From an uncultured Parabacteroides sp. (GTDB taxonomy: Bacteria; Bacteroidota; Bacteroidia; Bacteroidales; Tannerellaceae): a stretch of DNA of 64,000 nucleotides. Shown here piece by piece: positions 8,074 to 17,243 of the stretch. The stretch lies in NCBI GenBank assembly GCA_944325345.1, contig CALUZV010000009.1, positions 62,001 through 126,000 of the forward strand, given 5' to 3'. How positions within the stretch are numbered: the stretch's first letter is position 1; every line of letters begins with the position of its first letter. Position numbers and translations under genes: made by a program. Under the pieces are notes generated by a model. The model was not told where the DNA came from, made no database searches, and saw only the letters and a program-made list of their open reading frames with translations.

Positions 8074-8913
8074 ATGATTATAGGTATAGACGTGGGTGGA
8101 AGCACTACCAAGATTGTGGGCATCGACAAGGGATGCGTCAAATATCCGCTGTTTGTCAAGGCAAACGACCCGGTAACATCGCTCTTCGGAGCATTCGGCA
8201 AATATCTTTACGACAACTCTATCCCGCTCTCGGACGTCGAGCAGGTGGTGATGACGGGCGTGGGCAGCTCCTACGTGAAGCAGCCCCTCTACGGACTGCC
8301 GACAGCGTGCACCGACGAGTTCATGGCCAACGGCCTCGGGGCGCAATACGTAACCGACCTCGACCGGCTGATTGTCGTCAGCATGGGGACGGGCACCTCG
8401 TTCGTGCAGGTGGAAGGGGAGAGCATCCGGCACATAGGCGGTATCGGCCTGGGCGGGGGAACGCTCATCGGTCTTTCGCGCCTCTTGCTCCAGTCGAACG
8501 ACATCCTGTGGGTATCGGAGTTGGCGCGCAAGGGCGACTTGGGCAATGTGGACCTCCAGATCCAAGACATCTGCAAGACCTCGCTCCCCGGACTGCCGCT
8601 CGACGCGACCGCCTCGCTCTTCGGCAAGGTGGACAACAATGCGCGGCCGGAAGATGTGGCGCGCGGCCTGATACACATGGTGCTGCAGTCGATAGGGCAG
8701 GCGGCTATCCTTTCCGCGCTGAACAGTTCGATACGCGACTTCGTGCTGATTGGCAATCTGACGCAGCTGCCGGAGTGCAGGCTGGTGTTCGAGACCATCG
8801 GGGCGATGTACGGCGTCCGCTTCCTGATCCCCGAATATGCAGAGTACCGCACGGCCATCGGCGCGGCGCTGACGCATATCAAGCAGGTGGCGATACACCC
8901 GATCGTGGGGTAA
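8074..8913 (+). CDS. coaW: type II pantothenate kinase
   Basis: A 279-residue ASKHA-fold kinase. It opens MIIGIDVGGSTTKIVGID, the phosphate-1 motif, and contains SMGTGTSFVQVEG and GGIGLGGGTLIGLSRLL, typical of eukaryote/staphylococcal-type (type II, CoaW/Fumble) pantothenate kinases. It would phosphorylate pantothenate with ATP, the first step of coenzyme A synthesis, in the cytoplasm. Bacteroidales often use type II or III enzymes in place of CoaA. A promoter box precedes it, and the antiporter gene follows after 36 bases, so they may be co-transcribed. A related BadF/BadG-type ATPase is a less likely alternative. Confidence 0.85.
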   Translation: MIIGIDVGGSTTKIVGIDKGCVKYPLFVKANDPVTSLFGAFGKYLYDNSIPLSDVEQVVMTGVGSSYVKQPLYGLPTACTDEFMANGLGAQYVTDLDRLIVVSMGTGTSFVQVEGESIRHIGGIGLGGGTLIGLSRLLLQSNDILWVSELARKGDLGNVDLQIQDICKTSLPGLPLDATASLFGKVDNNARPEDVARGLIHMVLQSIGQAAILSALNSSIRDFVLIGNLTQLPECRLVFETIGAMYGVRFLIPEYAEYRTAIGAALTHIKQVAIHPIVG

Positions 8914-8949
8914 GATTTCTTTGTTCGTAATTACAATAATATAGTAGAT

Positions 8950-11070
8950 ATGGAAATATTGGATTTATTGGCTCCCTTGTTGTTTGTTGTGATAGGTTTG
9001 GTTGCGGGAGCCGTGCTGAAATCGTTGTTGAAGCATTCGAGCCTGCCCTATACGGTGTGCTTGTTCTGCTTGGGAGTCGTGTTCGGGTTGCTGAGCCGCT
9101 TCAATGTGCTGCCCGATGTAGGGGTGTTGAGGTCGGCCGTGGATGCCGTGGCGAATATGGACCCGGACTTGATACTCTATGTATTCCTACCTCTGTTGAT
9201 ATTCGACGGAGCGTACGAGATGGACTTGCATGTCTTCCGTAAGTCATTGTTCAACTCTACCTTGCTGGCCGGTCCGGGGATGGTGATAGCCATGTTCCTG
9301 ACGGCCGCCTTGATTATGGGGATAGCCGCGTTCGTCCCGCAATGCAGCGGGTGGAACTGGAACTACGCCCTGATGTTCGGAGCTTTGATTAGCGCGACCG
9401 ACCCGGTAGCCGTCGTCGCCCTCTTGCGGGAGTTGGGGACAAGCAAGCGGTTCTCCACGCTGGTGGATGCCGAGTCGATGCTTAACGATGGGACTGGCAT
9501 CGTCCTCTTCATGTTGTTCTATGGAGCCTATACAGCGGCGGGCGCACCCTCGTCGCCGGTGTTGGATTGCCTGTTTGTGGTCGCCGTAGGAGCGTTGTTG
9601 GGCTGGTTGCTGGCGCGGCTGACGATATGGTCGCTGGGGCAGGTCGGCGGAGATGCGGCGGTACAGAATAGCGCCATTATCGTAGGGGCCTACATTACCT
9701 TTATTGCGGCGCAGGCCTTTATGAATGTATCCGGGGTGATAGCCTTGGTAGCTTTCGGCCTGACAATATCTTACGTGGGACGCCCGCATTTGAAGCCGGA
9801 GGTGCATAAGTTCATGCAGTCATTCTGGGAGTTGGCTTCCTATATTGCGAATACGTTAATATTTATCATCGTAGGTATCGTGATAGCCGCTAAGGTGGAT
9901 ATTACCTGGCAGAGCATTGTGATACTCTTCGCGGTCTATATCGGCATCAACCTGGTACGTGCGGCGATGGTTTTGATACTCTATCCGATTATGAAGAAGT
10001 GTGGCTATGGCTTGACGCTCCGTGAATCGGTCATCCTCGTCTGGGGCGGTTTGCGCGGAGCCTTGGGATTGACGCTGGCTTTGATGGTATCCTATACGCT
10101 GGAAATCCCCGAGGATATACGCCGCCAGATACTGCTCTTCACTGCGGGCATTGTAACGCTGACATTGACTATCAACGCGACGACAATCCGCTGGCTATTG
10201 CTTAAGCTGGGCTTGACTAAGATACCGTCGGCCAAGATGCTCCTCGACTTCAGCATCCGCCAGCAGATAGCCGATAGCAGCGACAAGTATCTCGAGAAGT
10301 TGAAGAACCGCGAGGCTTTGGTTGACTCGGACTGGAAGCTGGTAGAGACATTCAAGCACGAGCCGGAACCGGCTCCGGAGGTGAAGTTCCACCCGGACGA
10401 CCTCTTGGCAGACCTTCGCCTTCGCATCCTCAACAAGGAGCGCGCCTTGTGTTGGAATATGTACGACGAGGGTATTATCTCATTCGTTACCCTGCGGTGT
10501 CTTACGGCTTCGCTCGACGAGCAATATGATCAGAGCGGGCGTATCCCCCTGTCGAGTCGCAAGCGCGTCTTTAACTTCTACAACAACTCCTTCTATACCC
10601 GCTGGCTGAAGAACTTCCCGCTGGTGCGCAAGTGGTCGGATGTCTATTTCCATGATAAGATAGTGAATGGCTATGACCTGGCTCGCGGTTTCTTCATTAC
10701 CCAGAAGAAGTCCTTGGAGCTGATAGACGAGTTCGCTCATTCGAAGGTGCTCACTCCGAACGAGACGGCGCAGATGGATATCCTCCGGGGGGAAATCGGG
10801 GAGAATATCGAGCATATTACCGCTGTCATGGAGGAGATGGCTTACGATTATCCGGTGTCTTACCGTTGTGGCGTAACGCGTAAGTCTATTCGTATGCTCC
10901 TCGCTAACGAGCGGCGACAGATCGAGCAGTTCCGGAGCGAAGGCATCCTCTCGGCATCCGAGGCCGGCTCCATGTTTGATGATATCGACGAGCGCCATGC
11001 TTCAATCGGTAGCCTGACCAAGACTTGGAAGCGCAACCGGAAGCTCAATGATGCCAGTCGCGGATTATAA
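8950..11070 (+). CDS. CPA1-family monovalent cation:proton antiporter
   Basis: A 706-residue protein with about 12-13 membrane helices over residues 1-425 and a cytoplasmic C-terminal region of about 280 residues. The segment GALISATDPVAVVALLRELGTSKRFSTLVDAESMLNDGTGIVLF carries the TDP and ND motifs of the ion-binding core of Na+(K+)/H+ antiporters of the CPA1 (NhaP/YjcE) group. It would exchange Na+ or K+ for H+ across the inner membrane for pH and salt control. The long charged C-terminus probably regulates activity. The gene follows the kinase closely and is followed by a hairpin at 11078-11115. Confidence 0.88.
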   Translation: MEILDLLAPLLFVVIGLVAGAVLKSLLKHSSLPYTVCLFCLGVVFGLLSRFNVLPDVGVLRSAVDAVANMDPDLILYVFLPLLIFDGAYEMDLHVFRKSLFNSTLLAGPGMVIAMFLTAALIMGIAAFVPQCSGWNWNYALMFGALISATDPVAVVALLRELGTSKRFSTLVDAESMLNDGTGIVLFMLFYGAYTAAGAPSSPVLDCLFVVAVGALLGWLLARLTIWSLGQVGGDAAVQNSAIIVGAYITFIAAQAFMNVSGVIALVAFGLTISYVGRPHLKPEVHKFMQSFWELASYIANTLIFIIVGIVIAAKVDITWQSIVILFAVYIGINLVRAAMVLILYPIMKKCGYGLTLRESVILVWGGLRGALGLTLALMVSYTLEIPEDIRRQILLFTAGIVTLTLTINATTIRWLLLKLGLTKIPSAKMLLDFSIRQQIADSSDKYLEKLKNREALVDSDWKLVETFKHEPEPAPEVKFHPDDLLADLRLRILNKERALCWNMYDEGIISFVTLRCLTASLDEQYDQSGRIPLSSRKRVFNFYNNSFYTRWLKNFPLVRKWSDVYFHDKIVNGYDLARGFFITQKKSLELIDEFAHSKVLTPNETAQMDILRGEIGENIEHITAVMEEMAYDYPVSYRCGVTRKSIRMLLANERRQIEQFRSEGILSASEAGSMFDDIDERHASIGSLTKTWKRNRKLNDASRGL

Positions 11071-11077
11071 ACATAGT

Positions 11078-11115
11078 CTTTGCCTGGGAGAAATACCCTC
11101 TTTCCCCGGGCAAAG
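11078..11115 (+). terminator. possible terminator hairpin after the antiporter gene
   Basis: CTTTGCCTGGG (11078-11088) pairs with CCCGGGCAAAG (11105-11115) with a single G-T pair. The downstream T tract is weak, so termination is only likely. Confidence 0.5.
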
Positions 11116-11217
11116 GCATACCTTTCCCCTACCCGGCGCGGGATGCAATACAAGACAGAGCGTGTTAAAAAGTATAGTGTCTGCCGCGTGGCATATCGGG
11201 ATATGGAAATAAATCAT

Positions 11218-11225
11218 TACTTTTG
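11218..11225 (+). promoter_or_regulatory. -7 promoter box for purH
   Basis: TACTTTTG fits TAnnTTTG and lies 34 bases before the purH ATG at 11260. It shows that in-frame codons back to 11080 are not part of the gene. Confidence 0.6.
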
Positions 11226-11259
11226 TGCCTCTAAAACTAACCATATAATTCAGATTAAG

Positions 11260-12783
11260 ATGACAGCAACTAAACGGATTAAGCGTGCATTGGTTTCCGT
11301 GTACCATAAAGACGGATTAGATGAGATCCTGAAAAAGCTCCATAGTGAAGGCGTATCATTCGTATCTACGGGTGGTACACAGACGTTTATAGAGTCGCTC
11401 GGTATCCCTTGTGATAAAGTGGAAGACTTGACGGGCTATCCCTCCATCCTCGGTGGCCGTGTGAAGACACTCCATCCGAAGGTATTCGGGGGCATCCTGA
11501 CTCGTCGTGATAATGAGGGCGACGCTTCCCAAATCGCCCAGTATGAAATCCCGGAGATAGACCTCGTTATCGTGGACCTCTATCCCTTCGAGGAGACTGT
11601 AGCCTCTGGTGCGGACGAACAAGACATCATCGAGAAGATCGACATAGGCGGTATCTCCCTGATCCGCGCTGCGGCCAAGAACTTCAAGGATGTCGTTATC
11701 GTCGCTTCGAAGCATCAATATGCTCCGCTCATGGAGCTGTTGAACCTCAAGGGGGCGGAGACAACACTGGAGGAACGCAAGTGGTTCGCCAAGGAAGCAT
11801 TCGCGGTCTCTTCCGGCTATGATTCGGCGATCTTTAATTACTTCGACCATCGCGAGGGCTCTTACTTCCGTGCTGCGGTCGATACGCCGATGCATCTCCG
11901 CTACGGGGAGAACCCGCATCAGTCGGCCAAGTTCTATGGCAACTTCAGCGATATGTTCGAACAGTTGCATGGCAAGGAGATATCCTATAACAACCTACTC
12001 GATATCGATGCTGCGGTGAACCTTATCGACGAGTTCGACGAACTGACCTTCGCCATCCTCAAACATAACAACGCCTGCGGTATCGCTTCCCGCTCTACCC
12101 TCATCGAGGCTTGGAAGGATGCCTTGGCTGGCGACCCGGTATCCGCCTTCGGGGGTATCCTGATTACTAACGCTGCGATAGACAAGGCTACCGCCGAAGA
12201 GATCAACAAGATATTCTTCGAGGTTATCATTGCCCCGGCTTACGATGCCGATGCCCTCGCAGTCCTGGAACAGAAGAAGAACCGCATCATCCTCGTCCGC
12301 AAGGAGTGCAAGACCTGCCCGATGCAGTTCCGCTCTCTCCTCAACGGCGTATTGATGCAGCAGAAGGACCTCAGTATCCAGCACGAAGAAGACCTTGTCC
12401 CCATGACCGACAAGCAGCCTAACGAGCCGGAGATCGAAGACCTCCTCTTCGCGAACAAGGTAGTGAAGAACAGCAAGTCTAACGCCATCACCCTTGTCAA
12501 GAACAAGCAACTGTGCGCAAGCGGCATCGGCCAGACGTCCCGTGTGGACTCCCTCAAGCAGGCTATTGAGAAGGCCCGCTCCTTCGGCTTCGACCTCAAC
12601 GGCGCCGTGATGGCTTCGGATGCCTTCTTCCCCTTCGCTGATTGCGTCGAGATTGCTGACAAGGCGGGCATCACTGCCGTTATCCAGCCGGGCGGCTCCA
12701 TCCGCGACGAGGAGTCTGTCGCCTACTGCAACGAGCATGGCATCGCTATGGTAAAGACTGGGGTGCGCCACTTTAAGCATTAA
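11260..12783 (+). CDS. purH: bifunctional AICAR transformylase/IMP cyclohydrolase
   Basis: A 507-residue enzyme catalysing the last two steps of purine synthesis: formylation of AICAR by 10-formyl-THF, then ring closure to IMP. The N-terminal MGS-like domain (IKRALVSVYHKDGLDEILKKL, VKTLHPKVFGGIL) is the cyclohydrolase. The rest (from about residue 200, with LRYGENPHQSAKFYG and the catalytic Lys-His of ILKHNNACG) is the transformylase. The start at 11260 gives the usual family length and lies just after a promoter box. A hairpin separates it from mreB. Confidence 0.97.
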   Translation: MTATKRIKRALVSVYHKDGLDEILKKLHSEGVSFVSTGGTQTFIESLGIPCDKVEDLTGYPSILGGRVKTLHPKVFGGILTRRDNEGDASQIAQYEIPEIDLVIVDLYPFEETVASGADEQDIIEKIDIGGISLIRAAAKNFKDVVIVASKHQYAPLMELLNLKGAETTLEERKWFAKEAFAVSSGYDSAIFNYFDHREGSYFRAAVDTPMHLRYGENPHQSAKFYGNFSDMFEQLHGKEISYNNLLDIDAAVNLIDEFDELTFAILKHNNACGIASRSTLIEAWKDALAGDPVSAFGGILITNAAIDKATAEEINKIFFEVIIAPAYDADALAVLEQKKNRIILVRKECKTCPMQFRSLLNGVLMQQKDLSIQHEEDLVPMTDKQPNEPEIEDLLFANKVVKNSKSNAITLVKNKQLCASGIGQTSRVDSLKQAIEKARSFGFDLNGAVMASDAFFPFADCVEIADKAGITAVIQPGGSIRDEESVAYCNEHGIAMVKTGVRHFKH

Positions 12784-12808
12784 TCATACATTAAGATAAG
12801 TATTACAG

Positions 12809-12841
12809 GGATGTGTCCGGGGCAGTGCTGCGGGCACATCC
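12809..12841 (+). terminator. hairpin between purH and mreB
   Basis: GGATGTGTCC (12809-12818) pairs fully, with one G-T pair, with GGGCACATCC (12832-12841). A short T run (GTTTTAA) follows. It probably terminates or attenuates purH transcription before mreB. Confidence 0.55.
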
Positions 12842-12867
12842 TATCACGTTTTAATAAGCAGATTAGA

Positions 12868-13887
12868 ATGGGTTTATTTTCTTTCACTCAGGAAGTAGCA
12901 ATGGACTTGGGTACTGCCAACACCATTGTGGTATGCAACGGCAAGATGGTTGTCGATGAGCCCTCCATGGTAGCTCTCGACCGCCGCACCGACAAGGTCC
13001 TTGCAATCGGCCAAAAGGCCCGTGAGATGCACGGGAAAGCACACGACAACATACGCACCGTCCGCCCCCTTCGCGAGGGCGTGATTGCCGACTTCAACGC
13101 TGCCGAGCAGATGATGCGAGGCTTTATCAAGATGGCCAGCTCCCGCAGCCGCTGGTTCACCCCTTCGCTCCGCATGGTGATCGGTATCCCGTCCGGTAGC
13201 ACGGAGGTGGAGATCCGCGCAGTGCGCGACTCGGCCGAACACGCCGGGGGCAGGGATGTCTATCTCATCTTCGAACCGATGGCCGCCGCCCTCGGTATCG
13301 GCATCGATGTCTTGCGCCCCGAGGGAAATATGATTGTGGATATAGGCGGGGGTACGACGGAAATCGCCGTCATCTCCTTGGGAGGCATCGTCTCCAACAA
13401 GTCTATCCGCATCGCCGGCGACGACCTCACGGCGGATATCCAGGAGTATATGCGCCGGCAGCACAATGTGAAGGTGGGCGAGCGTACCGCCGAGCAGATT
13501 AAGATAAACGTCGGCTCTGCCCTCACCACGCTCGACAATCCCCCCGAGGACTTCATCGTCCACGGCCCCAACCAGATGACCGCCCTGCCTATGGAGGTCC
13601 CGGTCTCCTACCAGGAGATTGCCCACTGCATCGACCGTACCATCTCGAAGATGGAGGCTGCCATCCTCAGCGCGCTCGAACAGACGCCGCCTGAGCTCTA
13701 CGCCGACATCGTCCGCAACGGCATCTACCTCACGGGTGGGGGTGCGCTCATGCGTGGTCTCGACCGCCGGCTCGAGGACAAGATCAACATCGCGTTCCAC
13801 GTATCGGAAGACCCGCTGCACGCCGTCGCTCGCGGTACGGGCGTCGCCCTGAAGAATGTCGAACGGTTTAACTTCCTTATCCGCTAA
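12868..13887 (+). CDS. mreB: rod shape-determining actin homologue MreB
   Basis: A 339-residue bacterial actin. The N-terminal MGLFSFTQEVAMDLGTANTIVV includes the amphipathic membrane-binding start and phosphate-1 loop. Phosphate-2 (MIVDIGGGTTEIAVIS) and the adenosine motif (GIYLTGGGALMRGLDRRL) follow. MreB filaments guide the elongasome (MreC, MreD, PBP2, RodA), all encoded downstream. The ATG at 12868 gives the normal MreB length; in-frame codons back to 12811 overlap the purH hairpin and are not part of it. First gene of the cell-shape operon. Confidence 0.97.
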   Translation: MGLFSFTQEVAMDLGTANTIVVCNGKMVVDEPSMVALDRRTDKVLAIGQKAREMHGKAHDNIRTVRPLREGVIADFNAAEQMMRGFIKMASSRSRWFTPSLRMVIGIPSGSTEVEIRAVRDSAEHAGGRDVYLIFEPMAAALGIGIDVLRPEGNMIVDIGGGTTEIAVISLGGIVSNKSIRIAGDDLTADIQEYMRRQHNVKVGERTAEQIKINVGSALTTLDNPPEDFIVHGPNQMTALPMEVPVSYQEIAHCIDRTISKMEAAILSALEQTPPELYADIVRNGIYLTGGGALMRGLDRRLEDKINIAFHVSEDPLHAVARGTGVALKNVERFNFLIR

Positions 13888-13979
13888 AGGGGCGGCATGA
13901 TGGCAAACAGGGTATAGGGCTCCGGATGGTTTGCCCCGTATGGGGCGCCGCTCTGCTCTGTGTCCGCTGATGGATATAT

Positions 13980-14840
13980 ATGCGTAAGTTGCTCGATTTC
14001 ATCGTTGGTAAGCGCCACTGGTTCCTCTTCCTCCTCCTGGAGGTGATCGCCTTCGCGCTCGTCTATAGGAACAATGCTTACCAGCGCAACGTGATGCTCA
14101 GCTCGGCCAACGTCGTTACCGGCCATCTGTCGTCCCTCTCGGGGTCGGTGATGGCTTACCTCAACCTCCGCGAGCTGAACCACGAACTGACCGAACGCAA
14201 CGGCGCCCTCGAGATGGAGGTCCTGCGCCTCCAAGACCAGCTCGAGGTACTCGCCGCCGACACCGCTGCCTTCCACGGCTATATCCCCGACACCGCACAC
14301 CTCTCCGCTTTCCCATACAGCTTCATCTCTGCCGAGGTGGTGAGCAACAGCGTCAGCCGCCTTTCCAACTACATCACCCTCAACCGGGGCGCGCTTGACG
14401 GCGTGGCCCAGGACATGGGCGTAGTCTCCGACCGGGGGGTAGTCGGCATCGTCTCCACCGTCTCGGACCACTATGCGGTCGTCATCCCGCTCCTCAATCC
14501 TAAGTCGCGCCTGAGCTGCAAGCTCCTCCGTTCGCGCTTCTTCGGGACATTGGCATGGGACGGCCGGGATGTACGCTTCGCCTCGCTCGAGGAACTGCCC
14601 CGCCACGTGGAGTTCGCCGAGGGCGATACGGTAGTTACCAGCGGCTATTCCGCCGTCTTCCCCGCCGGACTGATGGTGGGCACCGTCGAACGCCTGGGCA
14701 AGCAGGACGACAACAACTTCTATGCGCTGGACATCCGCCTAGCTACCGACTTCGCCACCCTCAGTAATGTCCGCGTCATCCGCAACTATACCCAAGCTGA
14801 ACACCGATTAATACAACAGGAGGCCTCCGAGAATGATTAA
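13980..14840 (+). CDS. mreC: rod shape-determining protein MreC
   Basis: A 286-residue bitopic protein with one N-terminal membrane helix (HWFLFLLLEVIAFALVY), a coiled coil (about residues 60-100: LNLRELNHELTERNGALEMEVLRLQDQLEVL), and the paired beta-barrel periplasmic MreC domain (NYITLNRGALDGVAQDMGVVSDRGVVGIV). It links MreB filaments to PBP2 and MreD. It is slightly longer at the tail than minimal homologues. The gap to mreB is 92 bases, and its stop overlaps the mreD start by 8 bases (ATGATTAA), suggesting translational coupling. Confidence 0.95.
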   Translation: MRKLLDFIVGKRHWFLFLLLEVIAFALVYRNNAYQRNVMLSSANVVTGHLSSLSGSVMAYLNLRELNHELTERNGALEMEVLRLQDQLEVLAADTAAFHGYIPDTAHLSAFPYSFISAEVVSNSVSRLSNYITLNRGALDGVAQDMGVVSDRGVVGIVSTVSDHYAVVIPLLNPKSRLSCKLLRSRFFGTLAWDGRDVRFASLEELPRHVEFAEGDTVVTSGYSAVFPAGLMVGTVERLGKQDDNNFYALDIRLATDFATLSNVRVIRNYTQAEHRLIQQEASEND

Positions 14841-15354
14841 CAATGTCTTACGGGTAGCTATATACTGCCTCGTCTTCCTCTCCATCCAGGTACTGGTGCT
14901 GAACAACATCCACTTCCTGCGCCTGGCCACGCCTTTCCTCTACGTCTATATCCTGCTGAAGATGCCCGTCGGCACCCAGCCCGTCCGCCTGCTCCTCCTC
15001 GCTTTCTTCACGGGGCTGGTAGTCGATAGCTTCACCAACACCGCCGGGATGCACGCCGCCGCATGCTGCCTCGCCGCCTTTGCCCGCAACCCGCTTATCA
15101 ACCTATTGGCAGGCAAGGATATACCAGCAGAGGGCATCCCCTCGGCCGCACTCTTCGGGAAGGGCGCCTTCCTGCGTTATACGCTCGGCTTCGTGATGTT
15201 GCACCACATCGCCCTCTTCCTCATCGAGTCGCTCACCCTCTTCGACCCGCTCTACCTCGTCTTCCGCATCCTGGGCAGCATCTGCCTGACTACCCTCTTG
15301 ATATACCTCGCTGAGGCATTTAACCTACATATCCCCACATCCAATGAGTCGTAA
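14833..15354 (+). CDS. mreD: rod shape-determining protein MreD
   Basis: A 173-residue inner-membrane protein with about five helices (for example VAIYCLVFLSIQVLVLNNIHFL, LLLLAFFTGLVVDSFTN, MLHHIALFLIESLTLF). Sequence conservation in MreD is low, but length, topology and position between mreC and mrdA make the call firm. It overlaps the mreC end by 8 bases and the mrdA start by 11 bases (ATGAGTCGTAA). Confidence 0.92.
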   Translation: MINNVLRVAIYCLVFLSIQVLVLNNIHFLRLATPFLYVYILLKMPVGTQPVRLLLLAFFTGLVVDSFTNTAGMHAAACCLAAFARNPLINLLAGKDIPAEGIPSAALFGKGAFLRYTLGFVMLHHIALFLIESLTLFDPLYLVFRILGSICLTTLLIYLAEAFNLHIPTSNES

Positions 15355-17212
15355 ACATGAGATATTGGAGAACCGCCGCTTCGTGCTTGTCGGCGCCGTT
15401 CTCGTCATCGTCGCTATCTTCATAGCCCGCCTGTTCTACCTTCAGGTCTTGGAGAGCGACTACAAGGCTTGGGCGGACAGCAACGCCTTCCTCAAGCGCA
15501 CCATCTACCCCGCCCGCGGCATCATCTACGACCGCGAGGGCCGCGTGGTTGTCTATAACCAGCCAGCCTACGACGTAACAGTCATCATGCGCGAGGTCAA
15601 GGACTTGGACACGCTCGACTTCTGCCGCATCACCGGCATCTCGCTCGACCACTTCCGCCGCCGCATGACCGAGGTCAAAGACCGCCGCCGCAACCCCGGC
15701 TACTCCAGCTATACCCCGCAAGTCTTTCTCCCCCAGCTCTCGGCGGAGGAGGCGGGCGTGCTCCAGGAGAAGCTCTACAAGTACCCCGGCTTCTATATCC
15801 AGAACCGCACCATCCGCCAGTATGCCTACCCCAACGGGGCCCTTCTCCTGGGCGACCTAGGGGAGGTGAGCCCGGCGGACATGAAGGCCGACCCGTACTA
15901 TGCCCGTGGCGATTACTCCGGCCGCTCCGGTATCGAGAAGTCGTACGAGACAGTGCTCCGGGGCGAGAAGGGTGTCGAAATCCTGCTCCGCGACGCTCAC
16001 GGCCGCATCAAAGGACGCTACGAAGGGGGCATACACGACGAGGCCCCGGTATCCGGCAAGAACCTCACCCTCAGCATCGACATGGAGCTGCAAGCCTACG
16101 GTGAGCGCCTGATGCAGAATAAGCTGGGCGGCATCGTGATGATCGAGCCTTCCACCGGCGAGGTACTCTGCATGGTCTCATCCCCGACGTTCGACCCCTC
16201 CCTCCTCGTCGGCCGTCTGCGTGGCGAGCACCACCGCGAGCTGGAACGCGACCCGCTCAAGCCCCTTTTCAACCGCCCGCTCATGGCCCAATACCCGCCC
16301 GGCTCGACCTTCAAACCCACGCAGGGTCTGATATTCCTCCAGGAAGGCGTCATCACCCCCGAAACGCGCTTCACCTGCGCCCACGGCTACACCTACCGGG
16401 GGGGCAAACCGGCCTGCCACGGCCACCCCTCGCCGCTGCCCGTTACGGGCGCCCTATCGACCTCGTGCAACTCCTTCTTCCCGTGGGGGCTACACTATAT
16501 GCTCGACGACCGCTCGCGCTATCCCACCGTGCAGCAGGCCTTCGACCGCTGGAAGGACTACATGGTGTCGTTCGGCTACGGCTACCGCCTCGGCATCGAC
16601 CTCCCCGGCGAAAAACGGGGCTATATCCCTAATAGTAAGGTATATGACAAGATATACCGGGGGCACTGGAATTCCAGCACCATAATTTCTATAGCAATTG
16701 GGCAGGGCGAAGTCTTGGCTACTCCACTCCAAATTTGTAACTTAGCGGCGACTATCGCAAACGGCGGCTTCTACATCGCCCCCCACGTCGTCAAGCGCAT
16801 CGAAGGCCAGCCCCTCGACACGCTCTACACCCGGCGGCATTATACGATGGCCGACCCGAAGTGGTACCCGCTCATCGCCGAGGGTATGCGCGGAGCCGTC
16901 GCCGGTTCACCCTACGGAGCCACGTGCCGGGGCACGAATCTGCCTGACATCGAGGTCTGTGGCAAGACGGGCACGGCCGAGAACCCGCATGGGAAGGACC
17001 ATAGCATATTCATGGGCTTCGCACCCTACCGTGAGCCTCGCGTCGCGATAGCCGTCTTCGTCGAGAATGCGGGCTTCGGTGCGACCTACGCCGTCCCCAT
17101 CGGCCGCCTCATGCTCGAGAAGTATCTCCGGGGCGAACTGCTGGAGGAGAGCAAACCGATTGAAGAATACATCCTGAACGCGGTGATTATGCCGGGGGAG
17201 GGATACAAATAA
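15344..17212 (+). CDS. mrdA: penicillin-binding protein 2 (elongasome transpeptidase)
   Basis: A 622-residue class B PBP with a single N-terminal membrane anchor (FVLVGAVLVIVAIFIARLFYLQVL), a dimerisation/pedestal domain starting RTIYPARGIIYDREGRVVVYN, and a transpeptidase domain. The active-site SxxK is STFK (about residue 321, in PPGSTFKPTQG), SxN is in STSCN, and KTG is in CGKTGTAENPHG (about residue 540). It cross-links peptidoglycan in the periplasm during elongation, paired with RodA. Normally rodA follows directly; here an HU-like gene is inserted between them. Confidence 0.96.
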   Translation: MSRKHEILENRRFVLVGAVLVIVAIFIARLFYLQVLESDYKAWADSNAFLKRTIYPARGIIYDREGRVVVYNQPAYDVTVIMREVKDLDTLDFCRITGISLDHFRRRMTEVKDRRRNPGYSSYTPQVFLPQLSAEEAGVLQEKLYKYPGFYIQNRTIRQYAYPNGALLLGDLGEVSPADMKADPYYARGDYSGRSGIEKSYETVLRGEKGVEILLRDAHGRIKGRYEGGIHDEAPVSGKNLTLSIDMELQAYGERLMQNKLGGIVMIEPSTGEVLCMVSSPTFDPSLLVGRLRGEHHRELERDPLKPLFNRPLMAQYPPGSTFKPTQGLIFLQEGVITPETRFTCAHGYTYRGGKPACHGHPSPLPVTGALSTSCNSFFPWGLHYMLDDRSRYPTVQQAFDRWKDYMVSFGYGYRLGIDLPGEKRGYIPNSKVYDKIYRGHWNSSTIISIAIGQGEVLATPLQICNLAATIANGGFYIAPHVVKRIEGQPLDTLYTRRHYTMADPKWYPLIAEGMRGAVAGSPYGATCRGTNLPDIEVCGKTGTAENPHGKDHSIFMGFAPYREPRVAIAVFVENAGFGATYAVPIGRLMLEKYLRGELLEESKPIEEYILNAVIMPGEGYK

Positions 17213-17243
17213 ATATTATGTTTAATTTCAAACCCGATGTACT

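Noticed and set aside
12874..13821. 315-codon open frame antisense to mreB
   Set aside because: Shadow of mreB, which is fully supported by actin motifs.
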